Shown piece by piece: positions 51,378-59,520 of a stretch of 64,000 nt of DNA. The notes below the pieces were generated by a model. It was given only the letters and a program-made list of their open reading frames with translations, made no database searches and was not told where the DNA came from. A program made the translations under genes and the position numbers. The stretch lies in contig NZ_CP029145.1 in assembly GCF_003149515.1 (NCBI RefSeq), forward strand, positions 3,348,001 to 3,412,000. The letters run 5' to 3'. How positions within the stretch are numbered: the first letter of the stretch is position 1; each line of letters opens with the position of its first letter. The stretch comes from Hymenobacter nivis (GTDB lineage Bacteria; Bacteroidota; Bacteroidia; Cytophagales; Hymenobacteraceae).

Positions 51378-52691
51378 GTGGTGCAGCTGCTATTCAAACG
51401 TCTTTTGCTCGTTTCGCTCCTGGCGCTGCTGGTGGGGCCCGCGCTCCAGGCCCGGTTTCACTTCCGGCACGAAAAGGTGCTGGACGGGGCCTTCACCATC
51501 GCCCCGCACCCGGCCCTGACTTGGGCGGGCCTACGCGCCAACACGTTTCAGCCCGCCCTGGAGCACTACCTCGAAGACCGGATCGGGTTCCGGTCGTGGC
51601 TGATTCGGCTGCGCAATCAGCTCGCCTTTTCCGTGTTTCGGGTATCACGCTCCGCTGATGTCGTCATCGGGGCCCACGACGTGCTGTTCCAGCACACCTA
51701 CATCGAGGCCTACGCCGGCAAGAATTTGCTGCCCGCGGCCGAAGTGCAATTCCGCGTGCGGCGGCTGTGGGCCGTGCAGCAGGCCCTGGCGCAGCGCGGC
51801 GTGCAACTGCTGTTCGCCATTGCCCCCAACAAGGCCCGCTTCGAGCCCGAAAACCTGCCCCCATCCTGGCGCCCGCCCCTCGGCACGGTTACCAACTACG
51901 ACCTGTTTACACAGCAATTGCGCGCCCAAGGCGTTAACCTGCTGGATTTTGTGCCGCTTTTTGCGAAGTGGAAGGGCACCGCGCCCTACCCGCTCTACCC
52001 TCGCAGCGGCATCCACTGGAGCGGCTACGGGGCCACCCGGGCCGCCGATACGCTGATGCGGCGCATTGGGGCCCTGACGGGCACACGGCTGCCGGCAGTG
52101 CGCGCCGTGGGGCCCCCGCACCTGGTGTACCGCAGCGATTCGCTGCGCTCGACGGACAACGACCTGGGCGCGACCATGAATTTGCTGTTTGAGCGCGAAA
52201 CCACCCCGCTGGCCTACCCCCGGCTGGCCTTCGCCCCGCCCCGGCCTGGCCAGCGGCTGCCCTCGGTGCTGTTCGTTAGCGACAGCTTCGTGTGGGGCCT
52301 GATGGTATTCGCGCCGTTCATCCAGCACCAGCTGGCGCCCGACACGCGGGTGTGGTTCTACAACAAGTCGGTGCACGCCCCCGACAGCCTGTACCATGCC
52401 ACCGGCGAGCAAGCCGGCGACCTGGACCTGCGCGCGCAGCTGGCGGCGCGCCAGGCCGTGGTGCTCCTTTTTACCGAGCACAACATGGTGGAGCAGGAAT
52501 ACGGCTTCACCGAGCGGGTGTACCGCCTGTTCTATCCCGCTACGGCGGCCGAAACCCAGGCCGTGGACCGCCTTGCCGCGACGCTCCAGCAGTGTGTGCC
52601 GCCGGCCGAAGCCCGCCAAAACTCGGGCCAACTGGCGCAGCGCCTGCACAAGCAGGCCCAGGCCCTGTACGACCGCGCCCACACGCCGTAA
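51378..52691 (+). CDS. AlgJ/DHHW-like SGNH acetyltransferase partner
   Basis: About 437 residues from a GTG at 51378 (another GTG follows directly; TTG at 51363 is possible). An N-terminal transmembrane anchor (LLFKRLLLVSLLALLVG) is followed by a periplasmic SGNH domain: HYLEDRIGFRSWLIRLRNQL, VLFQHTYIEAYAGKN, FAIAPNKARFEPENLP, RSGIHWSGYGATRAAD and VLFVSDSFVWGLM. This matches DHHW/AlgX-AlgJ proteins that finish O-acetylation with the MBOAT protein. The exact start is uncertain because no ATG lies near the anchor. Confidence 0.85.
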   Translation: MVQLLFKRLLLVSLLALLVGPALQARFHFRHEKVLDGAFTIAPHPALTWAGLRANTFQPALEHYLEDRIGFRSWLIRLRNQLAFSVFRVSRSADVVIGAHDVLFQHTYIEAYAGKNLLPAAEVQFRVRRLWAVQQALAQRGVQLLFAIAPNKARFEPENLPPSWRPPLGTVTNYDLFTQQLRAQGVNLLDFVPLFAKWKGTAPYPLYPRSGIHWSGYGATRAADTLMRRIGALTGTRLPAVRAVGPPHLVYRSDSLRSTDNDLGATMNLLFERETTPLAYPRLAFAPPRPGQRLPSVLFVSDSFVWGLMVFAPFIQHQLAPDTRVWFYNKSVHAPDSLYHATGEQAGDLDLRAQLAARQAVVLLFTEHNMVEQEYGFTERVYRLFYPATAAETQAVDRLAATLQQCVPPAEARQNSGQLAQRLHKQAQALYDRAHTP

Positions 52692-52705
52692 GCCACTATC
52701 GAGCA

Positions 52706-52743
52706 CGGCCATGCTGAGCGCAGCCGAAGTATCTCTACTGCAC
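52706..52743. repeat. Half copy of dispersed hairpin repeat (left arm)
   Basis: ACGGCCATGCTGAGCGCAGC...ATCTCTACTG is a left arm; no right arm follows. The IS630 end starts 3 bp after it. Confidence 0.85.
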
Positions 52744-52871
52744 AACTATACCCGTCACGAAGTTGTCTCGTCCGACTACAGCTGTACAGGTTGTCCAATC
52801 CTGAAAAAAAGTTGTCAGTTTTCGAGTGAGAAGAAAAGAGTTGGTTTTAGTCCTGATAGCAGGTTGTCAAG

Positions 52872-53011
52872 TTAGGCTATGTCGGTTGATGTTGGGGTCT
52901 GAGCAGCCTTGTATACTTTAGGTTTCCAGTGCTTTTGCAGCGGCTCGGTGCTAATGTGGGCGGCAGCCGGCGTTAGATACCCGCAACTCATATGGGGGCG
53001 CAGGTGAGCGA
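52872..53011 (-). pseudogene. IS3 OrfB transposase, C-terminal tail
   Basis: On the minus strand RPHMSCGYLTPAAAHISTEP and LQKHWKPKVYKAAQTPTSTD end at TAA 52872-52874. RPH...YLTP is the usual C-terminus of IS3-family OrfB. The DDE catalytic core between this and OrfA is deleted. Confidence 0.7.
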
Positions 53012-53014
53012 CGC

Positions 53015-53422
53015 TCACCCGCACGATTTCGTTTTCCTGGAGTTTCCGGACCGTTTGGCGCCAAACTTTTTTCGGATGGGTAGTTTCAATTCTTGCTCGG
53101 CCACCTCCACCATCGTGTGGAGGGCTAAAATCAACAGATTGGCCTGCTGGAGTGCTTCTTCCAACTCGCCGTTGCGTTGCTGCAAGGCGTGCACGTCCCG
53201 TTTTTGCGTTCGCGTCATCGCCGGACTAGCGAACAAGCCCGTCTGCACCTTGCGCTGGTAGAGGCTTACCCAGTTGCGCAACGTATAGCTGTTGTGGATA
53301 TCCAGGTCGGCCATTACCTGGCTGGGCTCTTCGCCCCCAAAGACAATGCGGAACACCGCCGTTTCTTTGAATTGCGCGCTGTACTGAAAGCGCTGGAGCA
53401 AGGCGCGAATGTGCTCTTCCAT
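53015..53422 (-). CDS. IS3-family OrfA (helix-turn-helix)
   Basis: A 135-residue DNA-binding transposase subunit. Start at 53422 (MEEHIRALLQRFQYSAQFKE). A helix-turn-helix follows (EEPSQVMADLDIHNSYTLRN), then a leucine-zipper-like segment (VHALQQRNGELEEALQQANL) used for OrfA multimerisation. Without OrfB it cannot transpose the element but could still bind its ends. The C-terminus (RKTKSCG) probably reads into the deletion junction. Confidence 0.75.
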   Translation of the reverse strand: MEEHIRALLQRFQYSAQFKETAVFRIVFGGEEPSQVMADLDIHNSYTLRNWVSLYQRKVQTGLFASPAMTRTQKRDVHALQQRNGELEEALQQANLLILALHTMVEVAEQELKLPIRKKFGAKRSGNSRKTKSCG

Positions 53423-53475
53423 AAGACAGTTTTTTAAGCCAAAAACTGTCAACTTATTTCAGGACAAGACACAGC

Positions 53476-53615
53476 CCCAACGCCTGGCTAATCGTCGCGG
53501 CGGCATGTCCCTGGTCGAGCATGAGCGGCACCGGCACCTACCCCGCCTTGCCCCGGCAGGCGCTTTGCGCTTGCCGCAACAAGACCCGCTCCAAATCAGT
53601 CAAGGTCAATTCCAC
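53476..53615 (-). pseudogene. IS630 transposase, N-terminal fragment
   Basis: VELTLTDLERVLLRQAQSAC then a TAG stop, then VPVPLMLDQGHAAATISQAL: the same start as the copy at 31250, including the same early stop. It is cut at the nested IS3 end. Confidence 0.75.
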
Positions 53616-53672
53616 GATGTAATCTTACCCCTTTTTTCTCTTTTAACTTCGCGATGAGTATAGTTGAATGAA

Positions 53673-53764
53673 CGTCATGCAGAGCGCAGCGAAGCAGCTC
53701 TCTCGCAGCAGTAATCAATTGAATTAATCCGCGGGAGAGCTGCTTCGCTGCACTCTGCATGACG
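53673..53764. repeat. Hairpin repeat, CATGCAGAGCGCAGCGAAGC variant
   Basis: CGTCATGCAGAGCGCAGCGA... and ...TCGCTGCACTCTGCATGACG flank TAATCAATTGAATTAA. Same variant as the core of the MITE-like unit behind proS. Confidence 0.9.
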
Positions 53765-53808
53765 GCCTTTTATCCCGTAATACGCCCAACCAACACGCTC
53801 AAATAAAA

Positions 53809-54984
53809 ATGATTAACCTACTGCCCCTTACCGGCGACGTATCGCCCGCCGTGCGCGCCCTGGGCTGGGGTTGGGCCCTGGAAGACGCCTGCCAGCACTA
53901 TGTAGCCCGCGAAGCCGTGCAGCTCGCCGAGGCCGATGCCGAAATGCTGCTTCAGGCCGCCGACACGCTGTACGACATGCTGGTGGCGGCCATTCCCGAC
54001 CCCATCCCCGACGCTTTTTTGCAGCAGCTGGCCATTGCGCCCAACCTCTGGGAGGCCGTGCGCCACTCCTGGAACGATGAGCGCCACTGGCACCTCTACG
54101 GCCGCTTCGACCTGGCCCTCACCGCCGAGGGCCCCAAGCTGCTGGAGTTTAACGCCGACACTGCTACCGGCCTGCCCGAGGCCGCCGTGGTGCAGTGGGC
54201 CAGCCTGGTAGCCGCCGGCCAATCGGGCGACGACCGCCAGGCCAACGGCCTCTTCGAGGGCCTCGAAGACCAGTTCCGCCACTGGCGCGCCCTCAACAAT
54301 GACCGCCAGGCCACCCTGCTGCTCGTGCACCTGCCCGGCAGTGCCGAGGACGAGGCCAACTGCGGCGTACTGGCCGAGGCCGCCCGCACCGCCGGCTTTG
54401 CCGACACCTACGTGTGCTCGGTTGACGATATGCGGGTGTCGGTGGACGGCGCCGACCGCGGCGTGTGGGCCGAAACCGTGCCCGGGCAGTGGCAGCGGTT
54501 CGACTTCCTGTTCAAGCTCGTGCCCTGGGAAATCCTGGCCGACGAGGAGCCGGCCCTCACCGCCGACCTCACCCACCTGCTGCTCGCCCGCGACGTGGTT
54601 ATTGCCAACCCCGCCTACGCCCTGCTGTTCCAGAGCAAGGCCCTGCTGGCCCGCCTCTGGGAGGTGTTTCCGCACCACCCGCTGCTGCTCGAAGCCAGCC
54701 TGGGGCCCCTGCCCGGCCACCACGTGCGCAAGCCGCTGCTGGGCCGCGAGGGCCAAAACGTGACCGAAGTGGGCCCCGACGGACGCCCCGCCGCCGAAGT
54801 GCCCGGCGAGTTTGGCGACCAGCCCACCCTCTACCAGCGTTGGGCCGAGCTACCCACCGACGCCCAGGGCCGCCGCTATCAGGCCGGCGTGTTCTGGGCG
54901 GGCGAGGCCTGCGCTATCGGCTTCCGGCGCGACGCGGGGCTCATCACGAACCTATCGGAATTCGTGCCGCACCTGCTTGTCTGA
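53809..54984 (+). CDS. Glutathionylspermidine synthase family protein
   Basis: A 391-residue ATP-grasp enzyme of the GSP_synth family, which joins a peptide carboxylate to an amine. Family blocks are WNDERHWHLYGRFDLALT, GPKLLEFNADTATGLPEAAV, VWAETVPGQWQRFDFLFKLV, PWEILADEEPAL and a C-terminal YQAGVFWAGEACAIGFRRD. The acidic and Asn residues in LEFNADT bind Mg-ATP. Bacteroidota rarely have glutathionylspermidine itself, so the true substrate may be another amine or peptide. The upstream gap holds only IS and hairpin repeats; 54985-55194 downstream has no gene. Confidence 0.88.
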   Translation: MINLLPLTGDVSPAVRALGWGWALEDACQHYVAREAVQLAEADAEMLLQAADTLYDMLVAAIPDPIPDAFLQQLAIAPNLWEAVRHSWNDERHWHLYGRFDLALTAEGPKLLEFNADTATGLPEAAVVQWASLVAAGQSGDDRQANGLFEGLEDQFRHWRALNNDRQATLLLVHLPGSAEDEANCGVLAEAARTAGFADTYVCSVDDMRVSVDGADRGVWAETVPGQWQRFDFLFKLVPWEILADEEPALTADLTHLLLARDVVIANPAYALLFQSKALLARLWEVFPHHPLLLEASLGPLPGHHVRKPLLGREGQNVTEVGPDGRPAAEVPGEFGDQPTLYQRWAELPTDAQGRRYQAGVFWAGEACAIGFRRDAGLITNLSEFVPHLLV

Positions 54985-55194
54985 ACCGCAGATTACGTGG
55001 ATTTAACAGATAAGAACGGATTCGTTGGGGCCTGTTTTGGGCTTTCTTTTACTGGTCTTTACCTTGGGGTTTATTGGGTTAAGTACCCGGTGGTAAATAG
55101 TTCATGTTAAGTTTTCCTAACCCGCCCCCCCAGAGTTGTTAAGTTCTGACGGGTTACCCTCCGGCAACCTCACCCCGTCGCTCCACCGGGACCC

Positions 55195-57312
55195 CTACCC
55201 GGCCGCCACGGTGCGGCGGATACCCAGCTTTTTCATGCGGGCTTCCAACGTTTTGGGATTGATGTCGAGCAGCAGAGCCGCGCCCTGGGGCCCGCTCACG
55301 CGGCCGCTAGTGTGGCCCAAGGCCGTGAGGATGTGGTCGCGCTCCTGTTCGCGCAGCGTTTTCAGCGGGCGGCTGGCCGGGGCTTCCTGGTCCGCGAGGG
55401 GCCCCTGCGGGGCTGCGGCGGGGGGTAGGCCGGCAAACTCCAGGTAGGGCCCCTGGCTGACGATGAGGGCGTGCTCGACCAGGTGCTCCAGCTCGCGCAC
55501 GTTGCCGGGCCAAGCGTAGGCTTGCAGGGCGGCCAGGTCGGCGGGGCGGATGGGGCGCAGGGGCTTAGCCAGGCGCTGGCTCAGGCGCTGCACCGAATGG
55601 CGGAGCAGGGGCCCTACGTCTTCGGGGCGGGTGCGCAGGGGCGGCAGCGTGATGGGAAACACGTTGAGGCGGTAGTACAGGTCGGCGCGGAAGCGGCCGG
55701 CGGCCACCTCATCGGCCAGCACGCGGTTGGTGGCGGCTACCACGCGGGCATCGGTGGTGAGCACGCGGCTACCGCCCAGGCGCTCAAACTCCTTTTCTTG
55801 CAGCACGCGAAGCAGCTTGGCCTGCAAGTCGAGCGGCAGCTCCCCGATTTCGTCGAGGAAAATAGTGCCGCCGTCGGCCAGCTCAAACTTGCCGATGCGC
55901 CGCTCCGAGGCCCCAGTGAATGCGCCTTTCTCGTGCCCAAACAGCTCGCTTTCAATCAGCTGGGCCGGCAGCGCGGCACAGTTGAGCTTGATGAGGGCGC
56001 GGCTGCGGCGCGGCGAGGCGTTGTGCAGAGCCCGGGCCACCAGCTCCTTGCCGGTACCGGTTTCGCCGCTCACCAGCACGGTGGTGTCGGTGGGCGCCAC
56101 CTGGGCAATGCGCACCTGCACCGCGTGCAGGGCCTCGCTGGGCCCAATCAGCTCGGCGAACGTGGCCGTGGTGTTGATTTCGTCGATGAGGTAGGTGCGC
56201 TCCTGCTCCACCTGGGCCTTCAGGGCCTCAATTTGCTCGAAGGCAAAGAGGTTGTCGAGCGCCAGAGCCACCTGGGGGCCCAGGCCCTCCACGGTGGCCA
56301 GATTGTCGGCGCTGAAGGCGTGGGGGTCCGAGCTGGCCAGGGTGAGCACGGCGGCCCCGTCGGGGCGTTGCCACAGCGGCACGAAAAGCAGCGCTCGCAC
56401 GCCGTACGCCTCGTATACGTGGCGCATGGCCGGGTGGCGCACGGCCAAGTCCTTGAACTCGTCGCCCACGTACAGGTTGCGCCCCTGCGCCTGCTGGTCG
56501 CGCTGCGTGTACAGTAAAATGGGGTCGGGGTATTCTTTGCCCCGGTAGCGGTCGGGCGCCAGCGTTTCGAACGGCGCGTCCACGGCTTGGCGCCGGAATT
56601 CGGCAAAGCCCTCGAACGCATCGTGCTGCCCCGCCCGCTGCACCCGAATGCCGAAGTACTTGAACGGCACCACGCGGCCCAGCTCCTCGGCCACGGCCCG
56701 AAACAGCGGCTCGCGCTGCTTAATGCTAAGCAAGGCGTTGCTGATGTTGAGCTGCAAGGTGCGCTCCTGCTCGCGGCGGGCCACGTCTTCAAACGCCAGC
56801 GTGTTGGCCACGGCCACGGCGATCAGCGAGCCAATTTTTTCCAGCAGGCTTTCGTCGGCCGCCGTCAGGGCAGGCTTGCGGCGGGCAGCCAGCGTGAGGG
56901 CCCCCGTGAGGCGCCCCCCGAGCCGCAGCGGCACCGATGTAAGGTAGCGAATGCCCTGCGCCCGCATGCGCTGAAACGGTTCAAAGTCAGGGTATTCCAG
57001 TAAGTAGTCTGCTAGCTCGATGCGGTGCATGTGCGCACTTACCAGTACCGACTCGAAGGGCGAGCCCACGATGGGCGTGAAGTGGGCCGGCGGCGCGGGC
57101 AGGCTGGGGGCCAATTCTTCGGCGTAGAAGTAGTCGCGCCAAAACAGCCGCTTGTTTTGCACAGCGGCGTCGAACACGCTGATGCCGATGATGTCGAACG
57201 GGAAGATGAGCCGCAGCTTGGTAGTCACCGTTTTGAACAGCGTCTCCTTGTCGCGGGTGGTGGCGATGGTTTCGTTGAGGTGCAGCAGCAGGGTTTCGTC
57301 GGTCGTGGTCAT
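55195..57312 (-). CDS. Sigma-54-dependent GAF-domain regulator (FhlA-like)
   Basis: A 705-residue enhancer-binding protein. Two GAF sensor domains occupy residues ~10-170 and ~190-355 and would bind an unidentified ligand. The AAA+ domain (~385-620) has Walker A SGETGTGKELVARAL, the sigma-54 contact loop GAFTGAS, Walker B DGGTIFLDEIGELP and NVRELEHLVEHALI. A Fis-type helix-turn-helix closes the protein (GAALLLDINPKTLEARMKKL). It is divergent from tolC-usp-emrA-emrB, and two 16-bp palindromes begin at the base next to its start codon. I infer that it activates the pump operon and may repress or tune itself. Confidence 0.93.
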   Translation of the reverse strand: MTTTDETLLLHLNETIATTRDKETLFKTVTTKLRLIFPFDIIGISVFDAAVQNKRLFWRDYFYAEELAPSLPAPPAHFTPIVGSPFESVLVSAHMHRIELADYLLEYPDFEPFQRMRAQGIRYLTSVPLRLGGRLTGALTLAARRKPALTAADESLLEKIGSLIAVAVANTLAFEDVARREQERTLQLNISNALLSIKQREPLFRAVAEELGRVVPFKYFGIRVQRAGQHDAFEGFAEFRRQAVDAPFETLAPDRYRGKEYPDPILLYTQRDQQAQGRNLYVGDEFKDLAVRHPAMRHVYEAYGVRALLFVPLWQRPDGAAVLTLASSDPHAFSADNLATVEGLGPQVALALDNLFAFEQIEALKAQVEQERTYLIDEINTTATFAELIGPSEALHAVQVRIAQVAPTDTTVLVSGETGTGKELVARALHNASPRRSRALIKLNCAALPAQLIESELFGHEKGAFTGASERRIGKFELADGGTIFLDEIGELPLDLQAKLLRVLQEKEFERLGGSRVLTTDARVVAATNRVLADEVAAGRFRADLYYRLNVFPITLPPLRTRPEDVGPLLRHSVQRLSQRLAKPLRPIRPADLAALQAYAWPGNVRELEHLVEHALIVSQGPYLEFAGLPPAAAPQGPLADQEAPASRPLKTLREQERDHILTALGHTSGRVSGPQGAALLLDINPKTLEARMKKLGIRRTVAAG

Positions 57313-57328
57313 TCCTGATATAGCAGGA
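57313..57328. promoter_or_regulatory. Palindromic operator O1 of the efflux regulator
   Basis: TCCTGATATAGCAGGA: TCCTG and CAGGA half-sites with a six-base AT-rich centre. It begins immediately upstream of the regulator start codon. Likely an upstream activating sequence for the sigma-54 regulator. Confidence 0.65.
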
Positions 57329-57344
57329 CCGTTTAATGAGGGAT

Positions 57345-57360
57345 TCCTGTTATATCAGGA
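57345..57360. promoter_or_regulatory. Palindromic operator O2 of the efflux regulator
   Basis: TCCTGTTATATCAGGA, the same half-sites as O1. O1 and O2 start 32 bp apart, three helical turns, so bound dimers would lie on one face of the DNA. Confidence 0.65.
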
Positions 57361-57481
57361 ACAATGTTGTGGGGCCCCGTTGTTTCAAATGCACTCCATT
57401 TAAATTAAAAAGGTGCTCATGCAACCTTCAAAGGCACTTTTTAGCCCTGCGGGGCCCTGGCCAGGTGGCCCGGTTTTGGCG

Positions 57482-57497
57482 TGGCACAGGCTTGGCT
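57482..57497 (+). promoter_or_regulatory. Sigma-54 (-24/-12) promoter of the efflux operon
   Basis: TGGCACAGGCTTGGCT fits TGGCACG-N4-TTGCW with the invariant GG and GC exactly 12 bp apart and two mismatches at less constrained positions. It lies 34 bp before the tolC ATG at 57531 and about 120 bp from O2, a normal distance for enhancer looping. Confidence 0.65.
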
Positions 57498-57530
57498 AAA
57501 GCGGATGCAACACTTTACCGCTTTCGCTCT

Positions 57531-58910
57531 ATGTTTCCACGATTTCAATCCGCGGGTTTGGGCCAGTCGCCGCTGTTGCTGGGGGCCGCCTTGCTGCTGG
57601 CCAGCCCGGTGCTGGCGCAAAACCAGCCCGGCTTGCCCGCTTCGTCCCAGGCCATTGGCCTGACCAGCGACTCGCTGACGCTGGGCGGCACTGTGCAGGC
57701 CGTGCTGGACGCCAACCCCAGCCTCACAAACCTGACCGAGTTGGCCAACGCCGCCAGCAGCCGCCTGGCCCAGTCGCAGGCCGGCTTCCTGCCGCAGATA
57801 ACGGGCACGGCCGCCTACACGCACCTCACGCCGGTATCACACGCCGCCTTCGGGGGTGGCCAGGAACTGAGGTTTGCGCCCAGCAACAACTTCGACGCGC
57901 ACATTACGGCGCAGTACGAGCTGCTGGACTTTGGCAAGCGCGGTGCCAGCACGGACCTGTCGCGCTCGCAGGTACAAACGGCCCAGGACAACGTGGTAGT
58001 AGCCCGGCGCGACCTGGCTTTCAACGCGGCGCAGGCCTATTATAACATCCTGTTTATGCGCGAAAGCATTCGGGTGCAGGACCAGCAGATTGCCTCACTA
58101 GTGACGCACCGCAACGAAATGCAGAAGCGCGTGGATGCCGGCGTGAGCACCAAGTTTGACGTGACGACCACCGACGTGCGCATCACCCAGGCCCAGAACA
58201 CCAAGCTCGACCTGCAAAACCAGCTCCTCAACCAACAGGTGCAGTTGGCGCGGCTGCTGCACAAGCCCCAGCAAACCGATATTCCGGTGAAAGGCCGCCT
58301 CGCCTACGAGCCGCAAGCCGTGGACCTGGCCGCCGAGTTGGCCAAAGCCGCCGAAAACCGCCCCGAGGTGAAGCTCAGCAAAGACGCTGAGATGACCGCC
58401 GAGCTACAGACCAAGCTCATCGACCGTAGTAATATGCCCAGCCTGGGCGTGGGCGCGCAGGTGGGCGGCAAAAATGGCTACATTTTGCCCACCGGCACCA
58501 TCAACGACATTCGGTTTAATACTTTGGCGCAAGCCCAGTTATCGGTGCCCATCTACGATGGCGGTAGAAACCGCAAGCAGCGCGTAGAGGCCGTGGCCAA
58601 CTACCGCAGCGCCATGGCCCGCACCCAGGACACGCAGGAGCAAATCCGGGCCGACGTGCGCCAGGCGGCCAACAACATGGAGTTCAGCCAGGCCCGCTAC
58701 GACAATGCGTTGCAGCAAGTGGCGCAGGCCACCGACGCCCTCACCCGGGCCCAGGGCCGCTACCGCTACGGCGTGGGCCAGAACCTCGACGTGCTCGACG
58801 CCGAAACCCAGCTGGCGCAGTCGCGCCTGGCCCGCGTCCAGGCCATGTACAACTACACCCTGGGCCAGTACCAGCTGCGCCGCGCCACCGGCGAACAGAT
58901 TTGGCAATAA
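57531..58910 (+). CDS. TolC-family outer membrane efflux protein
   Basis: A 459-residue outer-membrane channel. Start at 57531 (MFPRFQSAGLGQSPLLLGAA); the signal peptide ends near VLAQ. Two OEP repeats are visible, with helical coiled-coil segments such as LARTQ/TQEQIRADVRQAANNMEF and RYRYGVGQNLDVLDAETQLA (second repeat) and the matching HRNEMQKRVDAGVSTKFDVT (first). It forms the exit duct for the HlyD-MFS pump encoded downstream. An ORF extension upstream of 57531 would include the sigma-54 promoter and is rejected. Confidence 0.93.
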   Translation: MFPRFQSAGLGQSPLLLGAALLLASPVLAQNQPGLPASSQAIGLTSDSLTLGGTVQAVLDANPSLTNLTELANAASSRLAQSQAGFLPQITGTAAYTHLTPVSHAAFGGGQELRFAPSNNFDAHITAQYELLDFGKRGASTDLSRSQVQTAQDNVVVARRDLAFNAAQAYYNILFMRESIRVQDQQIASLVTHRNEMQKRVDAGVSTKFDVTTTDVRITQAQNTKLDLQNQLLNQQVQLARLLHKPQQTDIPVKGRLAYEPQAVDLAAELAKAAENRPEVKLSKDAEMTAELQTKLIDRSNMPSLGVGAQVGGKNGYILPTGTINDIRFNTLAQAQLSVPIYDGGRNRKQRVEAVANYRSAMARTQDTQEQIRADVRQAANNMEFSQARYDNALQQVAQATDALTRAQGRYRYGVGQNLDVLDAETQLAQSRLARVQAMYNYTLGQYQLRRATGEQIWQ

Positions 58911-58915
58911 TCATT

Positions 58916-59045
58916 AAATGTGGGAAATGTGGCGAATGAAGAATGTGAAAATAGCCAAGGGCTTTGCCGGGGCCCATCGCAACAACGGTGTTTCTTCTCC
59001 GCTCATTTTCACATTTTTAATTTCCAAATTTTCACATCTCCTGTC
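58916..59045. repeat. Intergenic inverted repeat built from AATGTGAAAA words
   Basis: GGGAAATGTGGCGAATGAAG and AATGTGAAAAT on the left are answered by CATTTTCACATTTTTAATTT and CAAATTTTCACATCTCCT on the right. TTCACATCTCCT also occurs at 37432. It fills the gap between tolC and the stress protein gene. Confidence 0.6.
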
Positions 59046-59050
59046 AAAAG

Positions 59051-59449
59051 ATGACCCTCACCTCCATCCTCTGCCCGCTTGACTTTTCGGCCGCGACGCC
59101 GGGGCTGGTGGCCTACGCGGCGGCCCTGGCCGCCGCCACCGGGGCCGAGCTGCGCCTGCTGCACGTGCGCGAGCCGCAGGACGCCGAGCCCCCCGCGGGG
59201 GCCGACCGCCTGGCCGGCCTGCGCCTGGCCGCCGAGCAAGCCGGGGCCCCCCACGTGAGCACAAATACGGTGCAGGGCGAGGCTGCCCCCGCCATAGTGG
59301 CCGAAGCCGGCCGCCGCCACGCCGACTTAATTGTTATCGGGGCCCACGGCCAGACGGGCCTCACCCGCTTCCTGATGGGCAACACCGCCGAGGTGGTGCT
59401 GCGCACTGCGCCCTGCCCCACACTCCTGGTGCGGGCCCCCGACGCCTAG
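59051..59449 (+). CDS. Universal stress protein (UspA family)
   Basis: A 132-residue single-domain Usp. N-terminal MTLTSILCPLDFSAATPGLV, and the ATP-binding G-2x-G-9x-G(S/T) motif appears as GAHGQTGLTRFLMGNTAEVV near residue 97, so it is an ATP-binding type. Position inside the efflux gene cluster (141 bp after tolC, 71 bp before the HlyD gene) suggests co-expression and a stress link. It is not a usual component of such operons. Confidence 0.92.
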   Translation: MTLTSILCPLDFSAATPGLVAYAAALAAATGAELRLLHVREPQDAEPPAGADRLAGLRLAAEQAGAPHVSTNTVQGEAAPAIVAEAGRRHADLIVIGAHGQTGLTRFLMGNTAEVVLRTAPCPTLLVRAPDA

Positions 59450-59520
59450 CCCGGAGCCCCGGGGCCCTACCAAACATTTTCTACACCAGCCTTTTCCGCA
59501 CCGTTTAACGTTTATCTCCA

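Larger units (their letters stand above)
52799..53464 (-). mobile_element. IS3-type element with internal deletion, nested in IS630
   Basis: The ends TCCTGAAAAAAAGTTGTCAG (52799-) and, inward from 53464, TCCTGAAATAAGTTGACAGT are imperfect inverted repeats of about 23 bp. Inside are a complete OrfA and only the last 46 codons of OrfB. Confidence 0.7.
52747..53662 (-). mobile_element. IS630 remnant with both ends, interior replaced
   Basis: TATACCCGTCACGAAGT (52747-52763) and, inward from the right, TATACTCATCGCGAAGT (53662-53646) are the IS630 ends. The right 190 bp closely match 31100-31297 of the other copy; on the left only the 17-bp end matches. Most of the transposase is missing and an IS3-type element occupies the interior. 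Confidence 0.75.

Noticed and set aside
57336..57530. Upstream extension of the TolC frame
   Set aside because: It would place the operators and the -24/-12 promoter inside coding sequence; the signal peptide begins at 57531.
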